Shown here piece by piece: positions 1 to 9,695 of a stretch of DNA of 64,000 nucleotides. The stretch comes from Brucella daejeonensis. GTDB taxonomy: Bacteria; Pseudomonadota; Alphaproteobacteria; Rhizobiales; Rhizobiaceae. Made by a program: the position numbers and the translations under genes. The stretch's first letter is position 1, and the number at the start of each line of letters is the position of its first letter. The stretch lies in assembly GCF_014199265.1 (NCBI RefSeq), contig NZ_JACIJG010000001.1, positions 372,001 through 436,000 on the forward strand. The letters run 5' to 3'. The notes under the pieces are model-generated. The model saw only the letters and a program-made list of their open reading frames with translations. It was not told the DNA's origin and searched no databases.

Positions 1-1
1 C

Positions 2-31
2 CCGACGCTTGAAATTGGAGACTACGCATGA
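2..31 (+). CDS. C-terminal tail of an upstream gene, probably shikimate kinase
   Basis: The second frame is open from the window edge and reads PTLEIGDYA before a TGA at 29-31. That TGA overlaps the aroB ATG in an ATGA arrangement, which is typical of translationally coupled genes. In Rhizobiales aroK (shikimate kinase) usually sits directly upstream of aroB, so this is most likely its last nine codons. Nothing in so short a tail identifies the family. The assignment rests on position only. Confidence 0.4.
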   Translation, partial: PTLEIGDYA

Positions 32-1167
32 ACGCGCCTTCGGCTACTGCCGCACATGTCACGACCGTTCCGGTTTCGCTGGGCGACCGTTCCTATGACA
101 TCCTGATCGGCAAGGGGCTGGTCGATCGCGCGGGCGAGGAAGTGGCGCGCCGGCTCAAGGGCGCGCGCGTCGCCGTCGTGACCGACGAGAATGTCGCCGC
201 CGCCCATCTGGAACGCCTGACCGCGAGTTTCGCCGGAGCGGGCATCGACGTGACGCCGGTCGTCGTCGCGCCGGGCGAAAAATCCAAATCCTTCGCCACG
301 CTGGAAACCGTCACCAATGCGGTGCTGGCCGCGCGGCTGGAGCGCGGCGATGCCGTCGTCGCCTTCGGCGGCGGCGTGGTGGGCGATCTGTCCGGCTTCG
401 TGGCGGGGATCGTGCGGCGCGGCATGAATTTCGTGCAGATGCCGACGTCGCTTCTGGCGCAGGTGGATTCGTCCGTCGGCGGCAAGACCGGCATCAACAC
501 CGCGCACGGCAAGAATCTCGTCGGCGTCTTCTACCAGCCCCGGCTCGTCCTGGCCGATACCGGGGTTCTCGACACGCTGAGCCCGCGCGAGTTTCGCGCC
601 GGTTATGCCGAGGTCGCGAAATACGGTCTCATCGATCGCCCGGACTTTTTCGAATGGCTGGAAAAGAACTGGCGGGACGTCTTTTCCGGTGGCGCGGCGA
701 GAACCGAGGCGATTGCCGAATCCTGTCGCTGCAAGGCCGCTGTCGTGGCCCGCGACGAGCGCGAGACCGGCGACCGCGCGCTGCTCAATCTCGGGCATAC
801 GTTTGGCCATGCGCTGGAAACGGCGACGGGTTACGATTCGAGCCGCCTCGTCCATGGCGAAGGCGTTGCCATCGGCATGGCGCTGGCGCATCGTTTTTCG
901 GTCAAGATGAATCTTTGCGGCATCGAGGATGCGGAACGCGTCGAAGCGCATCTGAAGGCCGTGGGTCTGCCATACCGGCTGTCGGACGTTCCGGGCGGCC
1001 TGCCGCCGGCGGAAAAGCTGATGGATCATATTGCGCAGGACAAGAAGGTGGCGCGCGGTGCGCTTACCTTTATCCTTACACGCGGCATCGGCCAGTCCTT
1101 CATTGCAAGGGATGTGCCGCCCACGGCGGTCCTGGACTTCCTGAAAGAGCGCTTCGCCACGGCATAA
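28..1167 (+). CDS. aroB: 3-dehydroquinate synthase
   Basis: NAD-dependent, metal-dependent enzyme of the shikimate pathway that cyclises DAHP to 3-dehydroquinate in the cytoplasm. The 379-residue length is normal for the family. The dinucleotide-binding GGGVVGD sits at about residues 114-120. The hallmark [19 protein letters not shown] block is at about 139-157, and the metal-ligand motif [12 protein letters not shown] at about 252-263. The ATG at 28 has TTGGAGA just upstream and overlaps the stop of the preceding frame by four bases, so the two are probably translated together. The CorC-like gene follows 12 bases later in the same direction. Identification is firm. Confidence 0.97.
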   Translation: MNAPSATAAHVTTVPVSLGDRSYDILIGKGLVDRAGEEVARRLKGARVAVVTDENVAAAHLERLTASFAGAGIDVTPVVVAPGEKSKSFATLETVTNAVLAARLERGDAVVAFGGGVVGDLSGFVAGIVRRGMNFVQMPTSLLAQVDSSVGGKTGINTAHGKNLVGVFYQPRLVLADTGVLDTLSPREFRAGYAEVAKYGLIDRPDFFEWLEKNWRDVFSGGAARTEAIAESCRCKAAVVARDERETGDRALLNLGHTFGHALETATGYDSSRLVHGEGVAIGMALAHRFSVKMNLCGIEDAERVEAHLKAVGLPYRLSDVPGGLPPAEKLMDHIAQDKKVARGALTFILTRGIGQSFIARDVPPTAVLDFLKERFATA

Positions 1168-1179
1168 AGGAAAAAGGGA

Positions 1180-2490
1180 ATGGGTTTCGAGCTCTGGATT
1201 CTATGCGGGATCATCCTGCTTTGTGTCATTCTGTCGGCCTTCTTTTCCGGTTCCGAAACCGCGCTGACGGCCGCCTCGCGCGCGCGCATGCTCACGCTCG
1301 AACATAATGGCGATGCGCGCGCCGGTCTGGTCCAGCGCCTGATCGGGCGGCGGGACCGGCTGATCGGCGTGCTTCTGATCGGCAACAATCTCACCAATAT
1401 TCTGGCTTCATCCATTGCCACCAGCATTTTCCTGACGCTCTTCGGCGATGCGGGCGTTGCCTATGCCACACTGGCGATGACGGTCATTCTGGTGATTTTC
1501 GCCGAAGTGCTGCCGAAATCCTGGGCCATTTCCAGCCCGGACCGCTTTTCGCTCACCGTTTCGCGGAGCGTGTCGCTGGTCGTGCTGGTGCTCGGGCCGA
1601 TTTCCGCCGCCGTCAACTGGATCGTGCGCGTGATCCTCCGGCTCTTCGGCATCAACCTGGCCGCGGGCCGCTCCATGCTGAGCCCGCAGGAAGAGTTGCG
1701 CGGCGCGGTCGAGGTGCTGCACCGCGACAAATCCCTGATCAAGGAGGATCGCGACCAGCTTGGCGGGCTTCTCGACCTGAAAGAGCTGGAAGTCAGCGAT
1801 GTCATGGTGCACCGCACCGCGATGGGCACCGTCAATGCCGATACGCCCGCCGACCAGATCGTCGGTGAAATTCTGGCAAGCCCGCATACGCGCGTTCCGG
1901 TCTGGCGCGACGATATTGACAATATTATCGGCATCATTCACACCAAGGATCTGCTGCGCGCGCTTTACGACGTCGATAATGATTTCTCGCGCATCGACAT
2001 CATGAAGGTGGCGCGCAAGCCGTGGTTCGTGCCCGATACGACCACATTGCAGGACCAGCTCAATGCCTTTCTGCGCCGCAAGGCGCATATCGCCATCGTG
2101 GTGGACGAATATGGCGACGTGCAGGGGCTGGTGACGCTTGAGGACATCCTGGAGGAAATCGTCGGCGACATCGCCGACGAGCACGATATCGACATGCAGG
2201 GCGTGCGCCTGCAGCCGGACGGTTCGGTGATCGTGGACGGCGCGCTGCCGGTTCGCGATCTCAATCGCGCGCTGGACTGGGGTCTGCCGGACGAAGAGGC
2301 GACGACCATTGCCGGGCTCGTCATTCACGAGACGCAGACGATCCCCGAAGTGAAGCAGGCCTTCACTTTCCACGGCAAGCGCTTCACGGTGCTGAAAAAG
2401 GAAAAGAACCGGCTGACGCGCCTGCGCATCGTCGCGCTCGACGCGGAAGGCAAACCCGCTCAGATCTCCGCCGCTTCAGGATCGCGTTAA
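1180..2490 (+). CDS. HlyC/CorC (CNNM) family transporter with CBS domains
   Basis: Inner-membrane protein of the CorC/CNNM family, whose members are linked to magnesium or other divalent-cation efflux. The 436 residues show the family order. An N-terminal DUF21 membrane domain with several hydrophobic helices spans about 1-180 and contains the FFSGSETALTAASRARM signature. Two CBS modules lie at about 200-330, including HTRVPVWRDDIDNIIG and VDEYGDVQGLVTLEDILEE. A C-terminal CorC_HlyC domain follows at about 345-430. The gene starts 12 bases after aroB and is probably cotranscribed with it. The family also carries the older label of haemolysin homologue, and nothing here suggests haemolysis. 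The substrate cannot be told from sequence. Confidence 0.9.
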   Translation: MGFELWILCGIILLCVILSAFFSGSETALTAASRARMLTLEHNGDARAGLVQRLIGRRDRLIGVLLIGNNLTNILASSIATSIFLTLFGDAGVAYATLAMTVILVIFAEVLPKSWAISSPDRFSLTVSRSVSLVVLVLGPISAAVNWIVRVILRLFGINLAAGRSMLSPQEELRGAVEVLHRDKSLIKEDRDQLGGLLDLKELEVSDVMVHRTAMGTVNADTPADQIVGEILASPHTRVPVWRDDIDNIIGIIHTKDLLRALYDVDNDFSRIDIMKVARKPWFVPDTTTLQDQLNAFLRRKAHIAIVVDEYGDVQGLVTLEDILEEIVGDIADEHDIDMQGVRLQPDGSVIVDGALPVRDLNRALDWGLPDEEATTIAGLVIHETQTIPEVKQAFTFHGKRFTVLKKEKNRLTRLRIVALDAEGKPAQISAASGSR

Positions 2491-2801
2491 CGACGGATCG
2501 GCTCGCCGGGTGCTGAGGGTTCGAGCGCCAGCGCATGGACGCCGCTGGCGAGTTCCTCCTTCAGCAGCGCATTGATCGCCCGGTGGCGCTCGATGCGGCT
2601 CATCGTCGAAAATGCTTCGGCGACGATGCGGATGCGGAAATGCGTCTCGCCGGTGCCGTCATAGGTTTCGTGATGGCCGCGATCCTCGTGATGGTGCCCC
2701 GCGTGAAGATGGCTTTCGTTAATCACTTCAAGGCTTTCGGGGGCGAAAGCCGTGGTCAGTTTCGCTTCCATCGCGCTTTGTTTGCTATTGTGAATGGACA
2801 T
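2487..2801 (-). CDS. bolA: BolA family protein
   Basis: Small (104-residue) BolA-like protein. The family partners with monothiol glutaredoxins in iron-sulfur cluster and iron handling. BolA traits visible are the VINESHLHAGH segment, the ETHFRIRIV strand, and the C-terminal helix containing RHRAINALLKEEL, which includes the conserved RH pair. The ATG at 2801 is preferred because it begins the recognisable N-terminus. A GTG nine bases further out is possible. The gene is convergent with the CorC-like gene, and the TAA stops of both lie within one TTAA at 2487-2490. The J-domain gene upstream is divergent. Confidence 0.9.
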   Translation of the reverse strand: MSIHNSKQSAMEAKLTTAFAPESLEVINESHLHAGHHHEDRGHHETYDGTGETHFRIRIVAEAFSTMSRIERHRAINALLKEELASGVHALALEPSAPGEPIRR

Positions 2802-2985
2802 TCGGGCCACTTCTCCCCATATAGACGCTGTGTCTCATATAACGCCGCTTCGGTGGCAAAAGATGGGGCAAATCCGCACAGGAAAGCCACCTGCTTCAAA
2901 ATTTCGCCCTGTTGATTGGCCAAAAGCCGAACCGGACGAAATGTCAATTCTTGTTCAGTAACTGATAATCCGCATAATCGATTCG

Positions 2986-3615
2986 ATGACAACGAACTCC
3001 AAATTTTTCGACAGCATCCGCATCAAGCCCAAGAAGACGGTCGAAGCGAAATCTTCGGCACCGTGCTGCCAATGGGACGGCTGCGACAAGCCGGGCACGC
3101 ATCGCGCGCCTGTCGGACGTATGCGCGAGGGCGAGTATTTCCGCTTCTGCATTGATCACGTGCGGGAATATAACAAGAATTTCAATTACTTCTCAGGTCT
3201 TTCCGATGGCGACATCGCGAAATTCCAAAAGGATGCGATCACGGGCCACCGCCCGACCTGGTCGACCGCTGCAAATTCCACCGCCAAGGCGCGTACATCG
3301 CCGGACATGGCGAAGGTGCGCTCCGGTTCGGCCTCTTATCACAATCGCATTCGCGACCCTTTCAACCTCTTCAAGGAAGCAAAGGGTCATGCGCCGGGCC
3401 AGAAGGCGCAGCGCAAACCGCGAACGCTGGAAATAAAGGCGCTCGCGACACTCGGTCTTGAACCAAATTCGACTGGCGATAAGATCAAGGCGCGCTATAA
3501 AGAACTGGTAAAACAGCACCATCCCGATGCGAATGGTGGCGATCGCGGATCTGAAGAAAGATTTCGCGATGTTATCCAGGCTTATCAATTGCTCAAGCAG
3601 GCAGGTTTTTGCTAA
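2986..3615 (+). CDS. J-domain protein with an N-terminal zinc-finger-like motif
   Basis: A 209-residue DnaJ-related co-chaperone. A J domain occupies about residues 150-207 and contains the invariant HPD at 179-181, so it should stimulate a Hsp70 ATPase. The N-terminus carries a compact Cys/His cluster (C27, C28, C33, H39, C55, H58) that looks like a metal site. The middle is polar and low in structure. Glycine/phenylalanine and DnaJ C-terminal domains are absent, so it is not DnaJ itself. It lies directly upstream of cobS and cobT in the same direction, about 200 bases away. A chaperone role in cobaltochelatase assembly is possible but is inference only. Confidence 0.82.
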   Translation: MTTNSKFFDSIRIKPKKTVEAKSSAPCCQWDGCDKPGTHRAPVGRMREGEYFRFCIDHVREYNKNFNYFSGLSDGDIAKFQKDAITGHRPTWSTAANSTAKARTSPDMAKVRSGSASYHNRIRDPFNLFKEAKGHAPGQKAQRKPRTLEIKALATLGLEPNSTGDKIKARYKELVKQHHPDANGGDRGSEERFRDVIQAYQLLKQAGFC

Positions 3616-3644
3616 AGCCTGATTGGGTTCGAGAGGCCGGTTAT

Positions 3645-3665
3645 GGAGCCGTCCAGTGCGGCTCC
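3645..3665 (+). terminator. Hairpin after the J-domain gene
   Basis: GGAGCCG (3645-3651) pairs perfectly with CGGCTCC (3659-3665) around a 7-base loop. No U-tract follows, so it may be an RNA-stability or processing hairpin rather than an intrinsic terminator. It lies 30 bases after the J-domain stop. The rest of the 200-base gap to cobS shows no B12-box-like sequence. Confidence 0.35.
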
Positions 3666-3780
3666 GACGGACATTCTGCCGCGCGATTGCGCGGATGCAA
3701 GTACGGATGCCCGCAACGAACTACGGAAGGGGCACACCGTCCGGCTTGCCGGAAAAACATGCCCGCGGATGGATAGTTGA

Positions 3781-4809
<1,029 letters not shown>

Positions 4810-4924
4810 CGGGAAAGAAGCCGGTCGCCGGAATGATCCGGCGGCGGCACTCGGTGATTGATGCAGGGATTTGATGCAGGTCGGGCAGCCTTGACCCGCT
4901 CTCATTCGTAATCGGGATAGGCAT

Positions 4925-6841
4925 ATGTCGGGCCAGATGTCAGGAATAGGCGATAATACGCGTGATCGTAAAACGGGACCGGTCGATTCCGAACCGTTCA
5001 AGCGCGCGATAACGGCCTGTGTTCGCGCCATTTCCGGCGAGCATGAGCTGGAGGTCGCCTTCACAAACGACCGCCCGGCATTGAGCGCCAATCGCGCCCG
5101 TCTTCCTGATCTGCCGAAGCGTCCGACCGCGCATGACGTCGCCGTCACGCGCGGCCTCGGCGATTCCATGGCCCTGCGGCAGGCGCGGCACAATCCGCGT
5201 ATTCATGCCGCGCTCGCCCCTGAAGGCAAACAGGCCCGGGCGATTTTCGACGCAGTCGAGCAGGCGCGTGTCGAAGCCATCGGCGCCCGCGCCATGGCCG
5301 GGGTCGCGGACAATCTCGCGACCATGCTGGCCGACAAATATTCGAAAGCCAATTTCGCTGCCGTCACGAACAAGGAGGATGCGCCGCTCGAGGAAGCCGT
5401 ATCGCTTCTGCTGCGTGAAAAGCTGACCGGACGGCCCGCACCTGCCGAAGCCGGACAGGTGCTTGATCTGTGGCGCGACTGGATCGAGCAGAAGGCCGGT
5501 TCCGAATTTGCGCGTCTGGGTGAAAATCTCGAGGACCAGCAGGCTTTTGCGCGCACGGTGCGCGACATGCTCGCTTCCATGGACATGGCGGAAGAGCTGT
5601 CGCAGGAAGAGCCGAGCGACGACGAAGAGCAGAACGACGAGCAGACACCGGATTCCGACGAGAACGAGGAAGGCGGCGACGAGAGCCAGGAAGGTTCCGA
5701 TTCGTCTGAAAGCGAAGAGTCTGACAGTTCCAGCGACGAGAGCGAGCAGGGCGAGATGGACGCGGCGGACGCTTCCGCCGACGACATGGACGACAGCGAG
5801 GACATCGACGCGGAAACGCCGGGCGATACGCGCCGTCCCAACCAGCCCTTCGCCAATTTTGCCGAGCATGTCGATTACAAGGTTTTCACCCGCGAGTTCG
5901 ACGAGGAGGTCGAGGCGACCGATCTTTGCGACGAGGCGGAACTGGAACGTTTGCGCAGTTTCCTCGACAAGCAGCTTGCGAATCTGCAGGGCGTGGTGGG
6001 GCGTCTCGCCAACCGGCTCCAGCGCCGCCTGATGGCGCAGCAGAACCGTTCGTGGGATTTCGATCTGGAAGAAGGCTATCTCGATACGGCGCGCCTGATG
6101 CGTGTCGTGATCGATCCGACGCAGCCGCTTTCCTACAAGATGGAACGCGACACGGATTTCCGCGATACGGTCGTGACGCTGGTGCTGGACAATTCCGGCT
6201 CCATGCGCGGGCGCCCGATCACCGTTGCCGCGACCTGCGCCGATATTCTGGCGCGCACGCTGGAGCGCTGCGGCGTGAAGGTGGAAATTCTGGGCTTCAC
6301 CACCAAGGCGTGGAAGGGTGGCCAGTCGCGCGAGGCGTGGCTTGGGCGCGGAAAGCCCGCCAATCCGGGCCGTCTCAACGATCTGCGCCATATCGTCTAC
6401 AAGAGCGCCGATGCGCCCTGGCGGCGTGCGCGGCGCAATCTGGGCCTGATGATGCGTGAAGGGCTGCTCAAGGAAAATATCGACGGTGAAGCGCTGATCT
6501 GGGCGCATCAGCGGCTTCTGGGCCGCTCCGAGCAGCGCAAGATCCTGATGATGATTTCGGATGGCGCGCCGGTGGATGATTCCACGCTGTCGGTCAATCC
6601 CGGCAATTATCTGGAGCGGCACTTGCGTGCCGTGATCGAGGAGATCGAAACGCGCTCTCCGGTGGAACTGATCGCCATCGGCATCGGCCACGATGTGACG
6701 CGTTATTATCGCCGGGCCGTGACCATCGTGGATGCGGAAGAGCTGGCGGGCGCGATGACCGAGCAGCTTGCTTCCCTGTTCGAGGAACAGGGTGCTGCGG
6801 GCAGCGGGCGGGGTAAACGCCGCGCTGGCGGCAGGAGATAA
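4925..6841 (+). CDS. cobT: Cobaltochelatase subunit CobT
   Basis: Non-ATPase partner of CobS that forms the chaperone-like CobST ring activating CobN. The 638 residues show an alpha-helical N-terminal region, then a strongly acidic Asp/Glu/Ser stretch at about 225-300. A C-terminal von Willebrand factor A domain begins near residue 415 with the MIDAS motif DNSGS, and [11 protein letters not shown] lies near 540. The acidic linker is typical of CobT. An alternative ATG at 4940 would remove five residues. A strong bidirectional terminator follows immediately. Confidence 0.95.
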   Translation: MSGQMSGIGDNTRDRKTGPVDSEPFKRAITACVRAISGEHELEVAFTNDRPALSANRARLPDLPKRPTAHDVAVTRGLGDSMALRQARHNPRIHAALAPEGKQARAIFDAVEQARVEAIGARAMAGVADNLATMLADKYSKANFAAVTNKEDAPLEEAVSLLLREKLTGRPAPAEAGQVLDLWRDWIEQKAGSEFARLGENLEDQQAFARTVRDMLASMDMAEELSQEEPSDDEEQNDEQTPDSDENEEGGDESQEGSDSSESEESDSSSDESEQGEMDAADASADDMDDSEDIDAETPGDTRRPNQPFANFAEHVDYKVFTREFDEEVEATDLCDEAELERLRSFLDKQLANLQGVVGRLANRLQRRLMAQQNRSWDFDLEEGYLDTARLMRVVIDPTQPLSYKMERDTDFRDTVVTLVLDNSGSMRGRPITVAATCADILARTLERCGVKVEILGFTTKAWKGGQSREAWLGRGKPANPGRLNDLRHIVYKSADAPWRRARRNLGLMMREGLLKENIDGEALIWAHQRLLGRSEQRKILMMISDGAPVDDSTLSVNPGNYLERHLRAVIEEIETRSPVELIAIGIGHDVTRYYRRAVTIVDAEELAGAMTEQLASLFEEQGAAGSGRGKRRAGGRR

Positions 6842-6866
6842 AAAAGGGGCCATTGGGCCCCTTTTT
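6841..6866. terminator. Bidirectional terminator between cobT and the queuosine transporter gene
   Basis: A perfect 11-bp stem, AAAAAGGGGCC with GGCCCCTTTTT, encloses the loop ATTG. It carries U-tracts in both directions, so it can end both convergent transcripts. Its last base overlaps the stop of the minus-strand gene. Confidence 0.85.
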
Positions 6867-7522
6867 CATGCTTTTTCCGCGGTCGTGCGGTTTGGTGCAT
6901 AAAGCGTCGGCGCGAATATTGCGAGGATTGCGCCATAGGGAATCAGCATCAGCGTTCCCATGACGACCTTGACGATGAAATCGCCGAAGGCGAGCGAGGC
7001 CCAGAGCGGCACACCGAGCCCGAGGAAGGACGCAGGTTCGGCCAGCGACGAATCGGGCATACCGGTCATGCGGTCGATCCATGCGAAGCCCGCCGCGAAA
7101 GCGATGGAGAAGAACAGGAGCGTATCCAGCACGGAACCGAACATCGCAGCGGCAAACGGCGCTTTCCACCAGGTCCTGCGGCGCAGGCCGTTGAATACGG
7201 TGATGTCCAGCAATTGCGCGAGAAGGAAGGCGGAGCCTGAGGCGATGGCGATGCGCGGGGTGGCAAGCCAGACCGACATGACGACACCGAGCACGAAACC
7301 GGCATAGACGACCCTGCGCGCGGCGGCTGGCCCGAAACGGCGGTTCGTCAGGTCGTTGACCAGAAAGGCGACGGGATAGGTGAAGGCGCCATAGGTGAGC
7401 ACTTCGCCGAGGCCGAAATGCCGGAACGGATACTGGACCAGAATATTGGACGCGGCGACCGCCACGCACATGGCCAGTATTGCAGGCGCAAGCCGGGAAT
7501 AAGAAGGTGTCTCGATCGACAT
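6866..7522 (-). CDS. Queuosine precursor transporter (YhhQ/VUT family)
   Basis: Integral membrane protein of 218 residues from the COG1738 family, which imports queuosine precursors such as preQ0 and preQ1. Six or so hydrophobic helices are visible. Family motifs include an N-terminal NILVQYPF and the GAFTYPVAFLVNDLTNR block at about residues 37-55. The start is the ATG at 7522, which sits inside a preQ1-I riboswitch fold immediately upstream. This independently supports the ligand. A longer reading from 7564 would translate through the aptamer and is unlikely. rpmB lies upstream on the same strand behind a terminator. Confidence 0.88.
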   Translation of the reverse strand: MSIETPSYSRLAPAILAMCVAVAASNILVQYPFRHFGLGEVLTYGAFTYPVAFLVNDLTNRRFGPAAARRVVYAGFVLGVVMSVWLATPRIAIASGSAFLLAQLLDITVFNGLRRRTWWKAPFAAAMFGSVLDTLLFFSIAFAAGFAWIDRMTGMPDSSLAEPASFLGLGVPLWASLAFGDFIVKVVMGTLMLIPYGAILAIFAPTLYAPNRTTAEKA

Positions 7523-7548
7523 TTTTTTATCCTGGGTGATGGAACCAG
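7520..7548 (-). promoter_or_regulatory. preQ1-I riboswitch overlapping the start codon
   Basis: Read on the minus strand from 7548: P1 is CTGG paired with CCAG. Loop 1 is TTCCATCA, followed by the candidate ligand-pairing C at 7536. L3 is an A-rich strand ending in six A. These elements line up position for position with the classic B. subtilis aptamer (GGTTC, CACCC, ATAAAAAA). The pseudoknot P2 would be CAT (7541-7539) pairing with the ATG start codon (7522-7520). The Shine-Dalgarno AGGA overlaps the 3' strand of P1. Ligand binding should therefore hide both ribosome site and start codon. The gene downstream encodes a queuosine-precursor transporter, as expected. Confidence 0.8.
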
Positions 7549-7549
7549 C

Positions 7550-7579
7550 AAAAAAGGCCGACAAATGCCGGCCTTTTTT
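7550..7579 (-). terminator. Intrinsic terminator of rpmB
   Basis: An 11-bp perfect stem (7550-7560 with 7569-7579; AAAAAAGGCCG and CGGCCTTTTTT) with an 8-base loop and a U-tract. It lies 24 bases past the rpmB stop. Its T-run ends one base before the preQ1 aptamer begins. Confidence 0.85.
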
Positions 7580-7602
7580 GTCAAAATCTTTTGGCCGAAA
7601 GC

Positions 7603-7899
7603 TTAGGCAGCAGCGACTTCAGCCTGCTTCTTTGCGATCTGGCGCTTCAGCAGGCGGGCACGCTGCGAGAGTTCCTTGTCGTCGGACTTGGCGAGGAACG
7701 CATCCAGGCCGCCGCGATGCTCGACCGAACGCAGGGCGTTGGCGGAGATGCGCAGACGATAGCTCTGGCCGAGCGTTTCGGAGATCAGCGTTACATTGCA
7801 GAGATTGGGCAGAAAGCGGCGACGCGTCCGGTTGTTCGCGTGGCTGACATTGTTGCCGTACTGGACCGACTTGCCGGTCAATTCACAAGCGCGGGACAT
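7603..7899 (-). CDS. rpmB: 50S ribosomal protein L28
   Basis: Structural protein of the large ribosomal subunit. The 98-residue sequence begins [23 protein letters not shown] and contains the conserved [11 protein letters not shown] segment followed by a basic C-terminus. Length and start agree with alphaproteobacterial L28. It is transcribed alone from a good promoter at 8024-8052 and ended by a strong hairpin at 7550-7579. Confidence 0.97.
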   Translation of the reverse strand: MSRACELTGKSVQYGNNVSHANNRTRRRFLPNLCNVTLISETLGQSYRLRISANALRSVEHRGGLDAFLAKSDDKELSQRARLLKRQIAKKQAEVAAA

Positions 7900-8023
7900 T
7901 TTGGTCTCACCTTCAATTACGTTCTTCAGGCCCCGACCCGAATGTCCGAACTCAAGCTATCAAAGCAGTTTGGTGCTGCTGGCGCGCGATCTCGGACAGG
8001 CGGCCTATTGGGAAAGTCGCGTT

Positions 8024-8052
8024 TCTATAGTGACAGCAGCCGTTGCAGTCAA
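8024..8052 (-). promoter_or_regulatory. Promoter of rpmB
   Basis: On the minus strand TTGACT (8052-8047) and TATAGA (8029-8024) are separated by exactly 17 bases, close to the housekeeping sigma-70 consensus. Transcription would begin near 8017 and give a leader of roughly 115 bases before the L28 start. Between this promoter and the repeats at 8216 I see no further gene. Confidence 0.65.
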
Positions 8053-8215
8053 GTGAGATTCCGTATCGGCGGCGCAAAGACATGGTTTTCGGGCTTTGGC
8101 GCCGTGTTCACGAAAGGTTGCGAACATAACTTCGCCGATTTTGCTTGGCTTACACAGATACTGTATCGAAGAATCCCACGCAACTTTTTGACGACCCAAT
8201 ATGGTTGAAAACGGT

Positions 8216-8291
8216 CTAGTGTGGTGAATCTGAAATTCGTATCACTTTGGAGCAGTGTTGCGAACGAATTTCAGATTCAAAGCCACACTAG
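8216..8291. repeat. Large imperfect palindrome, copy 1
   Basis: The left arm CTAGTGTGG followed by GAATCTGAAATTCGT is mirrored by a right arm ending in CCACACTAG. The arms match over about 24 bases with a three-base insertion in the right arm. The outer CTAGTGTGG is shared with the second palindrome 15 bases away, and the inner arms are related (GAATCTGAAATTCG versus GGATTTGAAGTTCC). This suggests two diverged members of one mobile intergenic repeat family. No ORF is inside. Confidence 0.8.
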
Positions 8292-8306
8292 CAAGATATT
8301 GAATCG

Positions 8307-8382
8307 AGTGTGGTTTACGGATTTGAAGTTCCTAAACGTAGATGCCAGGCAAATGATAGGAACTTCAAATCCACCACACTAG
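8307..8382. repeat. Large imperfect palindrome, copy 2
   Basis: AGTGTGGT and GGATTTGAAGTTCCT on the left are matched by AGGAACTTCAAATCC and ACCACACTAG on the right, separated by about 25 bases. The right end stops four bases before the ribosome-binding region of the DUF3108 gene, so the hairpin could lie in its 5' leader. It belongs to the same family as 8216-8291. Confidence 0.8.
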
Positions 8383-8399
8383 TGGAAGGAATGTCGAAC

Positions 8400-9215
8400 A
8401 TGATCGAAGCGTCGCATGTGTTGAAGGCTGCCGGAAATCGCCTGCTGCGTTTCGGCGTCCTGATCGTTGCCGGATTGACCTTTGCGGGCGGCCCGGCCAA
8501 GGCCAACGATCTCTACCGCACTGAATACGACATTTCGATTTTCGGCCTTTCGATTGCGCGTTCGGCCATAGAAACCACCGTGAACGGGGCCAATTACAAT
8601 CTCAACGGACGTTTTCTCACCTCCGGCCTGGCGCGGGTGTTCGACGATACGGACGGCACCGTGCATGTGACGGGCAGCGCATCGGGCGACAAGGTCGTTC
8701 CGAAGAGTTTCGATCTTGCCTACAAGCACGGTCGCAAGAACAAGAGCACGGCGATCCGCTTTGCCAATGGCAATGTGGTCGCGGCGGAAAACCAGCCCCC
8801 GGTGAAGAAGCGCGACCCGTGGGTGGAAACATCGCCGCAGGATCTTCTCGATGTCAGCGATCCCTTGAGCGCGCTCATGGTCCCGGCCAGGAATGGCCGC
8901 GCCGTCTGCGATCGCACGTTAAGCGTCTTCGACGGTCAGACCCGCGCCGACATCAAGCTTTCCTTCAACGGCACCGAATCGTTCACGACAGACGGTTTTA
9001 CCGGCGAATCGGTAATCTGCTCGGCAAAATTCATTCCGATTTCCGGTTATCAGAAGGGCAAGAAAGCCATCGATTATCTGAGCAAGCGCAGCCGGATGAC
9101 GATTTCATTCGCCTCGCTGGGCGATTCCGGCATCTACGCGCCGGTCGTGGCGCGTATCGGCACGCGTATCGGGACGCTCAAGATCGCAGCCACCCGCTTT
9201 TCAAAGGTGAACTGA
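8400..9215 (+). CDS. DUF3108 domain exported protein
   Basis: Protein of 271 residues with an N-terminal signal peptide: basic start, hydrophobic core LLRFGVLIVAGLTFAGG, and a probable cleavage after AKA near residue 34. It is therefore likely periplasmic or envelope-associated. The mature part is rich in beta strands and resembles the DUF3108 family (YRTEYDISIFGLSIARS and the closing region YAPVVARIGTRIGTLKI). The function of the family is not established. The ATG at 8400 is chosen for its spacing from AAGGA at 8386-8390. An ATG at 8391 is too close. The gene stands alone behind the palindromic repeats. Confidence 0.7.
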   Translation: MIEASHVLKAAGNRLLRFGVLIVAGLTFAGGPAKANDLYRTEYDISIFGLSIARSAIETTVNGANYNLNGRFLTSGLARVFDDTDGTVHVTGSASGDKVVPKSFDLAYKHGRKNKSTAIRFANGNVVAAENQPPVKKRDPWVETSPQDLLDVSDPLSALMVPARNGRAVCDRTLSVFDGQTRADIKLSFNGTESFTTDGFTGESVICSAKFIPISGYQKGKKAIDYLSKRSRMTISFASLGDSGIYAPVVARIGTRIGTLKIAATRFSKVN

Positions 9216-9262
9216 GCGGCTGCCGGAACGGGAGCGGGATTGTTTCCGGTCCATTTTCGGGA

Positions 9263-9688
9263 TCAGTGCTCCCGATGCACGCATTCCTCATGATTGCCGA
9301 GAATCTCGATCACCCGGCACCGGTCGATGCGGCCATGGGCGGTGCATTCCACCATGCGCTGCAATTCGGTTTTTAGCGACAGCAATTTCGCGATGCGGCG
9401 CTCCACATCGCTCAAGCGGGCGCGGGCGATGGCGTCAGCCGCCGCACATGACTGGTCGGGATTGTCCTGAAGGTCGAGAAGCGTGCGGATCGCATCCACC
9501 TCGAAACCCAGATCGCGCGCGTGACGAATGAAAACGAGCCGCTGGACGTCGTTGCGATCATAAAGACGGCGATTGCCTTCCGTGCGCGGCGGAACCGGCA
9601 GCAGACCGATCTGCTCGTAATAGCGGATCGTCGGCACTTTTACGCCGCTTGCCTTCGATGCCTCGCCGATGGGGACATTTATTCTCAT
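9263..9688 (-). CDS. MerR-family heavy-metal-responsive regulator
   Basis: A 141-residue MerR-type activator. The N-terminal winged helix reads IGEASKASGVKVPTIRYYEQIGLLP, followed by a dimerisation helix. Cysteines fall at 81, 115, 124 and 136, the last within HEECVHREH. The C81/C115/C124 spacing resembles ZntR- and CadR-type sensors of Zn, Cd or Pb, and the extra Cys/His tail could complete a metal site. It is divergent from a Zn/Cd/Pb-type ATPase across an 80-base gap containing a classic MerR operator. Copper sensing (CueR) is less likely because its CxGxxxxDCP loop is absent. Confidence 0.9.
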   Translation of the reverse strand: MRINVPIGEASKASGVKVPTIRYYEQIGLLPVPPRTEGNRRLYDRNDVQRLVFIRHARDLGFEVDAIRTLLDLQDNPDQSCAAADAIARARLSDVERRIAKLLSLKTELQRMVECTAHGRIDRCRVIEILGNHEECVHREH

Positions 9689-9695
9689 TTTCCGC

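Noticed and set aside
7591-8208. Plus-strand 205-codon frame opposite rpmB.
   Set aside because: It is antisense to the L28 gene and its promoter. No family resemblance.
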